Shown here: positions 36,465 to 45,529 of the stretch, piece after piece
Layout of the letters: each line of letters starts with the position of its first letter
How positions within the stretch are numbered: position 1 is the stretch's first letter
NCBI GenBank assembly: GCA_003599865.1
Contig: QZKS01000074.1
Location: 1-64,000, forward strand
Reading direction: 5' to 3'
Length of the DNA stretch: 64,000 bases
DNA from: Desulfobacteraceae bacterium
GTDB taxonomy: Bacteria; Desulfobacterota; Desulfobacteria; Desulfobacterales; SURF-7
Notes under the pieces: generated by a model
Databases searched by the model: none
The model's input: the letters and a program-made list of their open reading frames with translations, nothing else
Told to the model about the DNA's origin: nothing
Translations under genes and position numbers: made by a program

Positions 36465-39400
36465 ATGGATCTGAGGATTGGCGTCTACATTTGTCATTGC
36501 GGGATCAATATCGCGGGCAAGGTCCGGGTGGAAGAAGTGGCTGCCTATGCTTCGACGCTGAACGATGTTGTCGTTGCAAGGGATTATAAATTCATGTGTT
36601 CCGATCCGGGACAGGACATGATCGAGAAGGACATTCATGAATTCAATCTGAACCGTGTCGTTGTTGCTTCCTGTTCTCCGAGGCTTCATGAAAAAACATT
36701 CCGGGATGTTTGCCGGCGGTCCGGCCTGAATCCTTATCTGTTTCAGATGGCAAGCCTGCGGGAGCAGGTATCCTGGGTGACGGTTGATAAAGATGCTGCC
36801 ACGCATAAGGGAAAGATCCTGGTGGGGGCGGCTGTAAACCGGGTGTCATATCATGAGCGTCTGGAAACCCGGGAAGTAAAGGTACATCCCGATGTGATGG
36901 TGATCGGCGGCGGCATTGCCGGGATGCAGGCCTCTCTTGACATCGCGGATTCCGGGCTTCATGTATACCTGGTGGAAAAGCAGCCGACCATCGGCGGTCA
37001 CATGCTTCAGTTTGACAAGACATTTCCGACACTCGACTGTGCCGCCTGCATTGGGACGCCCAAAATGGTCAGCGTGGGACAGCACCCCCATATTTCCCTT
37101 CTCAGCTATTCGGAAGTGGTTAAGCTGGAAGGATTTATCGGCAATTATACGGTGACGGTGAAACGCAGGCCGCGGTATATCATGGAAAAAAAATGCACCG
37201 GCTGCGGAACATGCACGGATGTGTGTCCGGTGACCCGCAGAAGTGAATGGGATGAAGGACTGGGCCTTCGGAAGGCTATTTACCGGCAGTTCCCCCAGGC
37301 CGTACCCATCACGTTTTTGATTGACAAGCAGAAACGGCCGCCGTGCAACACCGCCTGTCCGGCGGGTGTCAATGTGCAGGGTTATATCCAGCTGATCAAG
37401 GCCGGCAAATATGAAGAAGCTGTCCGGCTGATCATGGAACGGATACCGCTTCCCGGAGTACTCGGCAGGGTCTGCCCGCATCCCTGCGAGGCGGAATGCC
37501 GCCGCCGGGAAGTGGACGCGCCCATTGCGATCCGGGACCTGAAACGGTTTGCAGCCGATCAGGTTGACTGGGAGCGGTTTCCGTTGCCGGTGATTCAAGA
37601 CAGGGAAGAAAAAGTCGCGGTGATCGGTTCCGGTCCTGCCGGCCTGACCGTTGCCTGGAACCTGAGACGGCTGGGGTATCCGGTATGCATTTTTGAACAA
37701 CTGCCGGTTCTGGGCGGCATGCTGCGTGTGGGTATTCCGGACTACCGGCTTCCCCCGGACGTCCTGGATCGAGAGATCCGTTATCTTCTCCGGACCGGGA
37801 TAGAGGTGCAGACCCGAAAAACCTTTGGCCGGGATTTCACCCTGAAAAGTTTGTCCGAAGATGGTTTCAAGGCGGTATTTCTCGGGTTCGGCGCACATGA
37901 GGGCCTCAAACTGCGGATTCCCGGTGAGGATGCTCCGGAAGGAGTCATGGATGCGATTGAGCTGCTGAGAGACGTGAATCTGGGGGTGAAGAAATCATTC
38001 GGAAGCAAGGTGATCGTCATCGGCGGCGGGAACGTGGCCATTGATGCGGCAAGGGTCCTCAAACGTTCGGGTGCAAAGCAGGTCCGGCTGGTTTATCGAA
38101 GGTCGCGCGTGGAAATGCCGGCTTATGAGGATGAGGTCCGGGAGGCGGAAGAAGAAGGCGTTCAGTTGATGTTTCAAATCATGCCGGTCCTTATTCTGGT
38201 CCAGGAAAACCGGGTCGTCGGTCTGGAATGCCTGAAAACCGAGATGGTTGCGACAGGCGACAGCGGCCGTCCGCGCCCAAGACCCATAGCCGGATCGGAA
38301 TTCATTCTTCCCTGTGACGCCGTTGTTCCGGCCATCGGTCAGAATACGGCGGCACCGTGGGCGGATACGGTTCCCGGCTTGCAGTGGACAACACGGCAGA
38401 CCATTGTCGTGGAAAAGGAAACACAGCAGACAGCCATCCCGCATGTATTTTCCGGGGGAGATGCGGTTTCCGGTCCATCCACGGTCGTGGAAGCCATTGC
38501 ATCCGGTCACCGTGCCGCAGCGGCCATGCATCGATTTCTGCGAGGGAAAGCAGCAGACGATAAAGCGGAAACTTCCTTCCCTGATCCGGCAGGCTGCGAA
38601 GACTGGAGGCCGGTTCCTTCCGATCTGGAAAAAGAAGAACGGGCGGTCCCTGTTTTTTCAGACCCCCATATCCGTTCCCTGACATTTGATGAAATTGATC
38701 CGGGGTTCAGCACGGAAGATGCCGTCCGGGAGGCCGGACGATGCCTGAATTGCGGCGGTTGCTGTGAATGCATGGAATGTGTCCGTGTCTGTGAAACCGG
38801 CGCCATCGATCACCGGATGCCTGAGGAATTTTTATCCATTCCGGTGGGAAGCATCATCACCGCGACCGGATTTGATCTGTTTGACAGCCGTCCGATCACC
38901 CAATATGGATTCGGAAGATATCCCAATGTATTCAGCAGCCTGGAATTTGAACGACTCAACAATGCCACCGGGCCGACCGGGGGCCTGATCCGGATGCGGG
39001 ATGATCACGGGAATTTTACCGATCCGCCGCAGAGTGTCGCCATTGTGCACTGCGTGGGAAGCCGGGACGATCATTATCATGAATACTGCTCACGGGTATG
39101 CTGCATGGCAGCCCTGAAATACGGACATCTGATCCATGACCGGCTGGGCCATCAGGTGCGGGTGTATGATTTTTATATCGACATGCGGTGTTTTGGAAAA
39201 AATTATGAGTCTTTTTTCCGGCGCTGCCAGGAAGAGGGGATCTGTTTTACACGGGGAAAACCCGCTGAGATTCAATACCAGAACGGCGGGTCGGATTCCG
39301 GGAAGTTGATGGTGATCGGCGAAGATACCCTGCTCGGCATGCCGTATCGTATTCCTGTGGACATGGTTGTTTTATGCGCCGCCATGGAAGCCCGGAAGGA

Positions 39401-39881
39401 TGCCGGTGATGTGGCCCGGATACTGGGCATCAGCCAGGGACGCGACGGCTTTTTCCTGGAAGAGCATCCCAAGCTGGGGCCTTTGAGTACCTCCACGGAC
39501 GGAATCTTCCTGGCCGGTGCCTGCCAGTCTCCCAAGGATATCCCTGATACCGTGGCCCAGGCGTCCGGGGCTGCCGCCAAGTCATTGTCCCTGGCAACGC
39601 GGGGAAAGGTTGAAATCCCGTCCACCATTTCCCGGATCGATCCGGAACTCTGCGCCGGATGCCGGACATGCATCGGCCTGTGTCCATATACGGCGATTGA
39701 TTTTGATGAGCGGCGGGGGGTTTCGGTGGTCAATGCCGCATTGTGCAAGGGCTGCGGCTCCTGTGCAGCCGGGTGTCCCAGCGGTGCGGCACAGGTACGG
39801 CATTTCCGGAAGCGTCAGATTTTTGCGGAATGTCATGGAATACTGGACGGATTGAAAGGAGAAGCCTATGGATGCGTTTGA
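36465..39881 (+). CDS. hdrA: HdrA with inserted NfnB/GltD-like NAD(P)H oxidoreductase module
   Basis: 1138-aa flavin/iron-sulfur protein. The N-terminal HdrA domain is followed by the FAD motif GGGIAGMQASLDIA (148-) and a [4Fe-4S] set C244/247/250/254. A ~480-residue GltD/NfnB-like module is then inserted: C294/C298 and C337/C341/C345 for Fe-S, GSGPAG (388-393) for FAD and GGGNVAID (520-527) for NAD(P)H. The HdrA sequence resumes with CxxC-rich CLNCGGCCECMECVRVC (~760-776), the CVGSRD/CSRVCCM region and a C-terminal two-cluster ferredoxin. HdrA is the electron-bifurcating flavin centre; the insert suggests NAD(P)H as donor or acceptor. ATG at 36465 is preferred over 36378. Overlaps mvhD by 14 bp. 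Confidence 0.9.
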   Translation: MDLRIGVYICHCGINIAGKVRVEEVAAYASTLNDVVVARDYKFMCSDPGQDMIEKDIHEFNLNRVVVASCSPRLHEKTFRDVCRRSGLNPYLFQMASLREQVSWVTVDKDAATHKGKILVGAAVNRVSYHERLETREVKVHPDVMVIGGGIAGMQASLDIADSGLHVYLVEKQPTIGGHMLQFDKTFPTLDCAACIGTPKMVSVGQHPHISLLSYSEVVKLEGFIGNYTVTVKRRPRYIMEKKCTGCGTCTDVCPVTRRSEWDEGLGLRKAIYRQFPQAVPITFLIDKQKRPPCNTACPAGVNVQGYIQLIKAGKYEEAVRLIMERIPLPGVLGRVCPHPCEAECRRREVDAPIAIRDLKRFAADQVDWERFPLPVIQDREEKVAVIGSGPAGLTVAWNLRRLGYPVCIFEQLPVLGGMLRVGIPDYRLPPDVLDREIRYLLRTGIEVQTRKTFGRDFTLKSLSEDGFKAVFLGFGAHEGLKLRIPGEDAPEGVMDAIELLRDVNLGVKKSFGSKVIVIGGGNVAIDAARVLKRSGAKQVRLVYRRSRVEMPAYEDEVREAEEEGVQLMFQIMPVLILVQENRVVGLECLKTEMVATGDSGRPRPRPIAGSEFILPCDAVVPAIGQNTAAPWADTVPGLQWTTRQTIVVEKETQQTAIPHVFSGGDAVSGPSTVVEAIASGHRAAAAMHRFLRGKAADDKAETSFPDPAGCEDWRPVPSDLEKEERAVPVFSDPHIRSLTFDEIDPGFSTEDAVREAGRCLNCGGCCECMECVRVCETGAIDHRMPEEFLSIPVGSIITATGFDLFDSRPITQYGFGRYPNVFSSLEFERLNNATGPTGGLIRMRDDHGNFTDPPQSVAIVHCVGSRDDHYHEYCSRVCCMAALKYGHLIHDRLGHQVRVYDFYIDMRCFGKNYESFFRRCQEEGICFTRGKPAEIQYQNGGSDSGKLMVIGEDTLLGMPYRIPVDMVVLCAAMEARKDAGDVARILGISQGRDGFFLEEHPKLGPLSTSTDGIFLAGACQSPKDIPDTVAQASGAAAKSLSLATRGKVEIPSTISRIDPELCAGCRTCIGLCPYTAIDFDERRGVSVVNAALCKGCGSCAAGCPSGAAQVRHFRKRQIFAECHGILDGLKGEAYGCV

Positions 39882-40290
39882 ACCGTCTCTGATCGCGTTT
39901 GTATGCAACTGGTGCACTTACACGGCTGCCGATCTGGCCGGGACTTCAAGGCTTTACTATCCTCCGAATGTCCGGCTGATCCGGGTGATGTGTACCGGCA
40001 TGGTGGACCCCCAGTATGTCATCAAGGCATTCCTCGAAGGCGCGGATGGGGTTCTGGTCAGCGGTTGTCATCCCGGGGACTGCCATTATATCAACGGCAA
40101 TTATAAGGCCCGGCGGCGCATCCGGCTTTTGAAAGAAATTCTGCCCCGGTTCGGTTTTGACGAAAGAAGGCTTCGTCTGACCTGGATCGGTGCCAGTGAC
40201 GGGATAGAGTTTTCCCATATCATCACCGAACTGGTGGAAGAACTCAAAGGGCTGGGGCCGGTCCAGACGCAGAACAGTATGGTCATTTAA
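39868..40290 (+). CDS. mvhD: MvhD-like [2Fe-2S] subunit of heterodisulfide reductase complexes
   Basis: 140-aa hydrogenase iron-sulfur subunit family protein. The conserved Cys residues are in FVCNWCTYTAADLAG, VMCTGMVD and SGCHPGDCHY and should hold a [2Fe-2S] cluster. In methanogens MvhD carries electrons from the hydrogenase to HdrA. Here no hydrogenase is present, so it probably links HdrA to the adjacent FrhB/FdhB-like subunit or to the NAD(P)H module. It starts inside the end of hdrA, so translation is coupled. Confidence 0.9.
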   Translation: MDAFEPSLIAFVCNWCTYTAADLAGTSRLYYPPNVRLIRVMCTGMVDPQYVIKAFLEGADGVLVSGCHPGDCHYINGNYKARRRIRLLKEILPRFGFDERRLRLTWIGASDGIEFSHIITELVEELKGLGPVQTQNSMVI

Positions 40291-40306
40291 CATAGGCGGT
40301 GAAGGA

Positions 40307-41443
40307 ATGGCTGGATATTTCAAGGCGGACCTGGTGGAAAACAGCCTGCTGAAAACCCTGCGGGCGTTCCTGAAAACAATGCTGGATATGGATGACATTC
40401 GGTCGATCCTGGTTCCCTGCCGTTTGCCGATGAAACCGCGCATCATGCCCATGCTGGTTTCGGATGCATCATATCTGGCGAATGCCGACCCGATCGCCCC
40501 CTCGTTTCCGCTGAATTCTGCCCGGATCGTTTCCCGGCTCACCCGGAAAACAGCCGGCGGTGTTCTTGCCGTTGTCCTGAGACCCTGCGAGATGCGGGCG
40601 TTTGTCGAACTGGTCAAGCTGAACCAGGGCCATCCGGATGACCTGATTCTGGTGGGACTGGACTGCATCGGCGCCTTCAGCAACCGGGATTATGCCGGGA
40701 TTGCCGATCGTCATGACAGTGATTTCAGCGAGAACTACTGTTGGAATGTTCTTTCCGGAAAAGACACGAAAACGGACGGGACGGACCAGACCCCGGCCTG
40801 CCGGACCTGCATGCAGCCGGTCCCGGATCAGGCGGATATCCGGATTCAGCTGTTTGGTTCCCGTCTTGAAGACGGCCTTTGCATCCAGGCCGGATCGGAA
40901 AAAGGGGAGCAGCGGTTATCCCGGATGCAGTTGAAATCTTCGGAAAGATCCCTGCAGCGGGATTCGGCAGTGGAACAGGTGATCCGGGTCCGGCAAAGCA
41001 ATTGCGAAAATATGATTGCGGAAGTGGAACAGAAGACGGATTCCATGGAAAAGCTGAACCGGTATCTGGCGGATTGCGTCAACTGCTATAACTGCCGGGT
41101 GGCCTGTCCGGTATGCTATTGCAAGGAATGCGTGTTCGCAACCGATGTCTTTTGTCACGAGCCATACCAATATCTTCGGTGGGCGGATCGGAAAGGGGCG
41201 ATCAAGATGCCGACCGACACGGTCTTTTATCATCTGACACGCCTGGCCCATATGAGTACGGCCTGTGTCGGATGCGGTCAGTGCAGCAACGCATGCCCCA
41301 ACGATATTCCGGTGATGGAGCTGTTCAAGAGCGTTTCGCTTCGCACGCAGAAGATTTTTGACTATCAGGCCGGCAGGGATGTTCAGGAAAAGCCGCCGCT
41401 GACATCATTCCGGGAGAATGAATATGAGGACATTGTCGGATAA
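40307..41443 (+). CDS. FrhB/FdhB-like iron-sulfur subunit with two C-terminal ferredoxin motifs
   Basis: 378-aa protein resembling the beta subunits of F420-type hydrogenases and formate dehydrogenases. The N-terminal ~190 residues hold VLRPCEMRAFVEL and VGLDCIGAF, shared by that family. The C-terminus has the cysteine clusters CVNCYNCRVACPVCYCKEC and CVGCGQCSNACP, fit for two [4Fe-4S] clusters. In Hdr loci of sulfate reducers such proteins replace the hydrogenase subunit and feed electrons to MvhD/HdrA. The redox partner (formate, F420-like cofactor, ferredoxin) cannot be fixed from sequence; no catalytic formate dehydrogenase subunit is nearby. Confidence 0.78.
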   Translation: MAGYFKADLVENSLLKTLRAFLKTMLDMDDIRSILVPCRLPMKPRIMPMLVSDASYLANADPIAPSFPLNSARIVSRLTRKTAGGVLAVVLRPCEMRAFVELVKLNQGHPDDLILVGLDCIGAFSNRDYAGIADRHDSDFSENYCWNVLSGKDTKTDGTDQTPACRTCMQPVPDQADIRIQLFGSRLEDGLCIQAGSEKGEQRLSRMQLKSSERSLQRDSAVEQVIRVRQSNCENMIAEVEQKTDSMEKLNRYLADCVNCYNCRVACPVCYCKECVFATDVFCHEPYQYLRWADRKGAIKMPTDTVFYHLTRLAHMSTACVGCGQCSNACPNDIPVMELFKSVSLRTQKIFDYQAGRDVQEKPPLTSFRENEYEDIVG

Positions 41444-41455
41444 AAGAGGCAGCAT

Positions 41456-44400
41456 ATGAAACGGCAGCGGAAAAACGGCAGCGTGCTGGTAATCGGTGCC
41501 GGTATCAGCGGCATCCGGGCTTCCCTGGACTTGGCGGAATTCGGATACCATGTCACCCTGATGGACAGGGCAGCCTATCCGGGAGGCGTACTGATGCAGC
41601 TGGATCACCAGTTCCCCACGAATCATTGCGGGATTTGCCGGCTTCTTCCCAGGGTGAATCAGGCCGGCATTTTCATGTCCTGTGTCCGGAGGGGATTGTT
41701 TCATGAAAACATTACCCTGCGGATGAATACGACCCTGTCTCATATCCGCGGCGAGGCGGGCAATTTTCAGTTCAAACTCCTGGAGCACTCTCCACGGGTC
41801 GATCCGGGAAAATGCCACGGGTGCGGCTTGTGTGAAAATGTCTGTCCAATCGATGTCCCGGATACCTTCAATGCCGGACGGGGTGTATGCAAGGCTGTCC
41901 ATCGTGCAACGCCTTATCTGGATCCCCCCACCTTTGTCATTGAGACGGAATACTGTACCCGCTGCGGCGTCTGTGCAAAGGCCTGCCCTGCCGGGGCCAT
42001 CCATCTGACACCTCCGGAACGAAAAACCTTTCATATATTGGTTGTGGACGATGAACTGGTGATCCGGGATTCCCTGAGGGAATGGCTGCTGGATGAAGGC
42101 TTTTCAGCGGATATGGCCGCATCCGGTCCGGAAGCCCTGGAAAAGATCGCGCAGCATTCCTATCAATTGATGCTGCTCGACATCAAGATGCCGGGCATGG
42201 ATGGGGTGACGGTACTCACAAAGGCAAGAGAAGCGGCTCCCGGTATTGCGGTAGTGATGATGACCGCCTATGCCACGGTGGATACAGCGGTTTCGGCCAT
42301 GAAAACCGGTGCCATGGACTACCTGCTGAAACCGTTTGAACCCGAAGTGCTGATCCCGAAAGTGATCGAACTGTATGAAACATTTAAACCGCAGGACGAA
42401 AATTCTCTGACCGCGCAGGCCGTAATCCTGGCCGGAGGCGTCGACTACTACCGGCCTGAAGCCGGCGAAAACACATTCGGCTTTGGGACGTATCCGGATG
42501 TCATGACCCATCCGGCCTTTGAGCGGCTGTTGAGCCACACCGGCCCGACCGGCGGCCGTCTGGTGCGCCCTTCGGACGGAAAGCCGGTGGAAAGAATTTC
42601 CTGGATTCAATGTGTGGGGTCCCGGGATCTTCAGCACCATGCCGATTTCTGTTCCGGCATCTGCTGCATGACCGCCGTTAAGGAAGCCATGCTGGCCAAG
42701 GCGGCATCCGCCGGTCCTCTGGAAACATCCATCTTTTATATGGACATGCGGACATTTGGGAAATCCTTTCAGCGGTATCGGGATCATGCTGAAGGGGAAG
42801 CGGGAATCCGGTTGGTACGGGCCCGGGTGCATTCGGTGGTGGAAGATCCTGCCGGCAATGGTCTGCAGCTTCGGTACGTGGATCTGTCCGGAAACAGCCA
42901 TCTGGAAACTTCCGACCTGGTCGTGCTTTCCGTTGGTCAGCGTCCGTCTTCCGCATGCCGCAGCCTGTCCGAGATGCTTGGTTTTTCCCTGGACAGCACC
43001 GGTTTTCCGGCGGCCCGGCCATTTCTGAAAAGCACAACGGATCAGGAGGGGATTTTTATTGCAGGGTCTTTCGGCGGTTTGCAGGATATCAGTGAATCCG
43101 TGATTCAGGCCGGTGCGGCAGCCCTGTCCGCCTCCCGCTTATTGCACAAATCCGGCAGGGGATTGCGTGCGGAAACCGCAGAATCAGGGGAAATCCGGAA
43201 TGTGGACCTGGAAGTGCCAAGGATTATGGCCGTTATCGAAGCCTGTCCCGGAATCCGACAGAGCAGGGAACGGCAGGATGAGCTGATCATGCATCTCAAA
43301 CAGAACCCCCTGGTGCAGACGGTCCTGTTTTCCGATCCGATGGATTCCATAGACCATCTGATCCGGTTTCTGAAGGAAAAGATGACCTCTCAGGTCAATC
43401 GTCTTCTGATCAGCGCAGGTTCCATAATTTTATCGGAAAACCACTTGCAGGATATCGGTGCGGCTGTTCATCTTTCCCGGCAGTATATTCATGCTGTCCG
43501 GCCTGTGCCGTTTTTTCCGAAATCCTCCTCTAACCAGGAGGAAGCGGCAGAGGGGGGAAGGTATGCAGAGGCTGTCAGGATGCTGCAAACCGGGATTGCC
43601 GTCCTCAAGCATGCCGGTCCCCGTGAAGAGACGAAGCTCATGATTTATCAGCGGGCCCTGGTGATCGGCGGAGGGATTGCCGGTCTGACCGCGGGGCTGG
43701 GTATTGCGGATCATGGATTTGATGTGGATGTGGTGGAGAAGACGGAACAGTTCGGCGGCAACCTGGGATGGATCGAACAGACACTGACCGGTGATTCTTC
43801 CCGTGCCTTTTTCGAAGAGATCCTGGCAAGAGCGGAAAAGCATCCGCATATCCGTCTGCATTCCAATATGCTGGTGAAAAAGCTGTCCGGAAAGTTCGGC
43901 TGTTTTTCCGCAACACTGTCTTCCCGGGATGCGGAGGAGGAAAAGGTTCAATACGGTGCGGTCGTCCTGGCGAGCGGCGGAACCGAATGCCCGACAACAT
44001 CCTATCATTTCGGACACCATCCTTCCATCGTCACCCAGAAGTCTTTTTCACAGGAACTGCAGCAGGGAAAACCGGCCTTGTCGACAGTCGTGATGATTCA
44101 GTGCGTGGATTCCCGCGAGGAACCGCGAAACGTTTGCAGCCGGGTCTGCTGTCAAACCAGTCTGCGCCTGGCATTGCAGTTGAAAAACAGCCATCCGGAT
44201 ATCTGCATTTACATTCTGTACCGGGATATGATGAGTTATGGGGCTTCCGAGTCTTATTATACCGAAGCGCGCAGCCGGGGCGTCCTTTTTATCCAGTATA
44301 CGGTTGGCCGGAAGCCGGAAGTCATTCTGCCGGAATCTCCGGAAGGAGCCTTGCGGATCAGAACCTTTGAGCCGATTATCGGGCGGGAAATTGAAATCGA

Positions 44401-44941
44401 GACTGACCGGATTGTGCTGGCAACCGGCGTGACACCGTCCTTTCCGGGCGGCATGACGGATCATCTTTCGGCTGCCAGGGATGGGGACGGTTTTTTTCAG
44501 GAAGCGGAAAGTAAATGGCGTCCTTTGGAGTCCATGACAGCCGGGTTGTTCGGGTGCGGACTGGTCCGGGCCCCCTGTACCATCACCGAAGCGGTTGTAT
44601 CGGCCGAAGCTGCTGCAATGGGCGCGGTTCAGGTTCTGGACAAGCATCGCCTGACATTTTCCCCCAAAATCGCAAGGGTGCGGGTCAGCCTGTGCGCCTT
44701 ATGCGGACGGTGCATCGATGCCTGCCCCTTTGAAGCCAGAACCCTGAACAGCGAGCTGGAGCAGGTTGAGGTGAATCCTGCCTTGTGTCAGGGCTGCGGG
44801 ACGTGTGCGGCAGTTTGTCCCAATGATGCATCCGTGCTGGATGGGTACGCTCCGGAACAGATGTTTGAGATGATTGATATTGCGCTGGAAACAGCAGAGA
44901 ACCGGAAAACCGGGCGGGAAACATTGTCGCAGGAGCAATAA
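41456..44941 (+). CDS. Double HdrA protein with an embedded response-regulator receiver domain
   Basis: 1161-aa fusion. HdrA unit 1: FAD motif GAGISG (14-19), [4Fe-4S] sets C120/123/126/130 and C167/170/173/177. Directly after the second set, residues ~192-312 are a complete receiver domain: D198/D199, phospho-acceptor D242 (LMLLDIKMPGMDG), T270 and K292. HdrA unit 1 then resumes (CVGSRD ~386, CSGICC ~399-404). A second FAD unit begins GGGIAGLTAGLGIA (738-), has CVDSRE and CSRVCC (~883-899), and ends in a two-cluster ferredoxin (C1080/1083/1086/1090; C1111/1114/1117/1121). A phosphorylatable switch inside a bifurcating flavoprotein implies post-translational control of electron flow; this is inference. 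Continuous reading frame. Confidence 0.92.
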   Translation: MKRQRKNGSVLVIGAGISGIRASLDLAEFGYHVTLMDRAAYPGGVLMQLDHQFPTNHCGICRLLPRVNQAGIFMSCVRRGLFHENITLRMNTTLSHIRGEAGNFQFKLLEHSPRVDPGKCHGCGLCENVCPIDVPDTFNAGRGVCKAVHRATPYLDPPTFVIETEYCTRCGVCAKACPAGAIHLTPPERKTFHILVVDDELVIRDSLREWLLDEGFSADMAASGPEALEKIAQHSYQLMLLDIKMPGMDGVTVLTKAREAAPGIAVVMMTAYATVDTAVSAMKTGAMDYLLKPFEPEVLIPKVIELYETFKPQDENSLTAQAVILAGGVDYYRPEAGENTFGFGTYPDVMTHPAFERLLSHTGPTGGRLVRPSDGKPVERISWIQCVGSRDLQHHADFCSGICCMTAVKEAMLAKAASAGPLETSIFYMDMRTFGKSFQRYRDHAEGEAGIRLVRARVHSVVEDPAGNGLQLRYVDLSGNSHLETSDLVVLSVGQRPSSACRSLSEMLGFSLDSTGFPAARPFLKSTTDQEGIFIAGSFGGLQDISESVIQAGAAALSASRLLHKSGRGLRAETAESGEIRNVDLEVPRIMAVIEACPGIRQSRERQDELIMHLKQNPLVQTVLFSDPMDSIDHLIRFLKEKMTSQVNRLLISAGSIILSENHLQDIGAAVHLSRQYIHAVRPVPFFPKSSSNQEEAAEGGRYAEAVRMLQTGIAVLKHAGPREETKLMIYQRALVIGGGIAGLTAGLGIADHGFDVDVVEKTEQFGGNLGWIEQTLTGDSSRAFFEEILARAEKHPHIRLHSNMLVKKLSGKFGCFSATLSSRDAEEEKVQYGAVVLASGGTECPTTSYHFGHHPSIVTQKSFSQELQQGKPALSTVVMIQCVDSREEPRNVCSRVCCQTSLRLALQLKNSHPDICIYILYRDMMSYGASESYYTEARSRGVLFIQYTVGRKPEVILPESPEGALRIRTFEPIIGREIEIETDRIVLATGVTPSFPGGMTDHLSAARDGDGFFQEAESKWRPLESMTAGLFGCGLVRAPCTITEAVVSAEAAAMGAVQVLDKHRLTFSPKIARVRVSLCALCGRCIDACPFEARTLNSELEQVEVNPALCQGCGTCAAVCPNDASVLDGYAPEQMFEMIDIALETAENRKTGRETLSQEQ

Positions 44942-44956
44942 GGAAGGAGACAGGGC

Positions 44957-45529
44957 ATGAAGCAGTCTTTGTTCAGCAAGGAAGGACAGACGGAATCGGG
45001 GCCTGCCGGTCTGCTGCAGGATCTTTCCCGTGAACTGCGGGCATGCATTCAGTGCGGCACCTGTACCGGATCATGCCCCAATGCCGCGGCCATGGATATG
45101 ACGCCGCGCCAGTTGTGGCGATGCGTGCTGACCAACCGGATCGAAGCTGTTTTTTTCAGCCGGACCTTCTCTCTCTGTTCATCCTGTTATTGCTGTACCC
45201 TGCGGTGTCCGAGGGAACTTCCGCTCACGGAAATCATGGCGAGGCTGAAACAGATCTCCCTCTTTTATGGATTGCACAAGGAAAAGAGGAGTGACCTGTT
45301 TTATCACTGCTTCCTGGACAGCGTGCGTCGTCACGGCCGCATCCGGGAGTCCGAGTTCATGATGATATTTTTTTGGCAGATGAAAAATCCATGGCTTCCG
45401 GTTCAGTATTCCTCGCTGGGATGGCAGTTGATGAAACGGGGCAAGATTCATCTCACCCTGCCGGTCAGGGGGGAGCGTATTCTGGAACCCCTGTTTCAGG
45501 CGGTTGAAAGGATAGAGGGCGGCAAATGA
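44957..45529 (+). CDS. hdrC: Heterodisulfide reductase subunit C
   Basis: 190-aa protein with two [4Fe-4S] motifs, CIQCGTCTGSCPNA (~32-45) and CSSCYCCTLRCPRE (~74-87), as in soluble HdrC. It relays electrons from HdrA clusters to HdrB. No membrane helix, so it belongs to the cytoplasmic HdrABC type and not the HdrDE/DsrMK membrane type. RBS GGAAGGAGA precedes ATG. The last four bases overlap hdrB (ATGA). Confidence 0.9.
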   Translation: MKQSLFSKEGQTESGPAGLLQDLSRELRACIQCGTCTGSCPNAAAMDMTPRQLWRCVLTNRIEAVFFSRTFSLCSSCYCCTLRCPRELPLTEIMARLKQISLFYGLHKEKRSDLFYHCFLDSVRRHGRIRESEFMMIFFWQMKNPWLPVQYSSLGWQLMKRGKIHLTLPVRGERILEPLFQAVERIEGGK

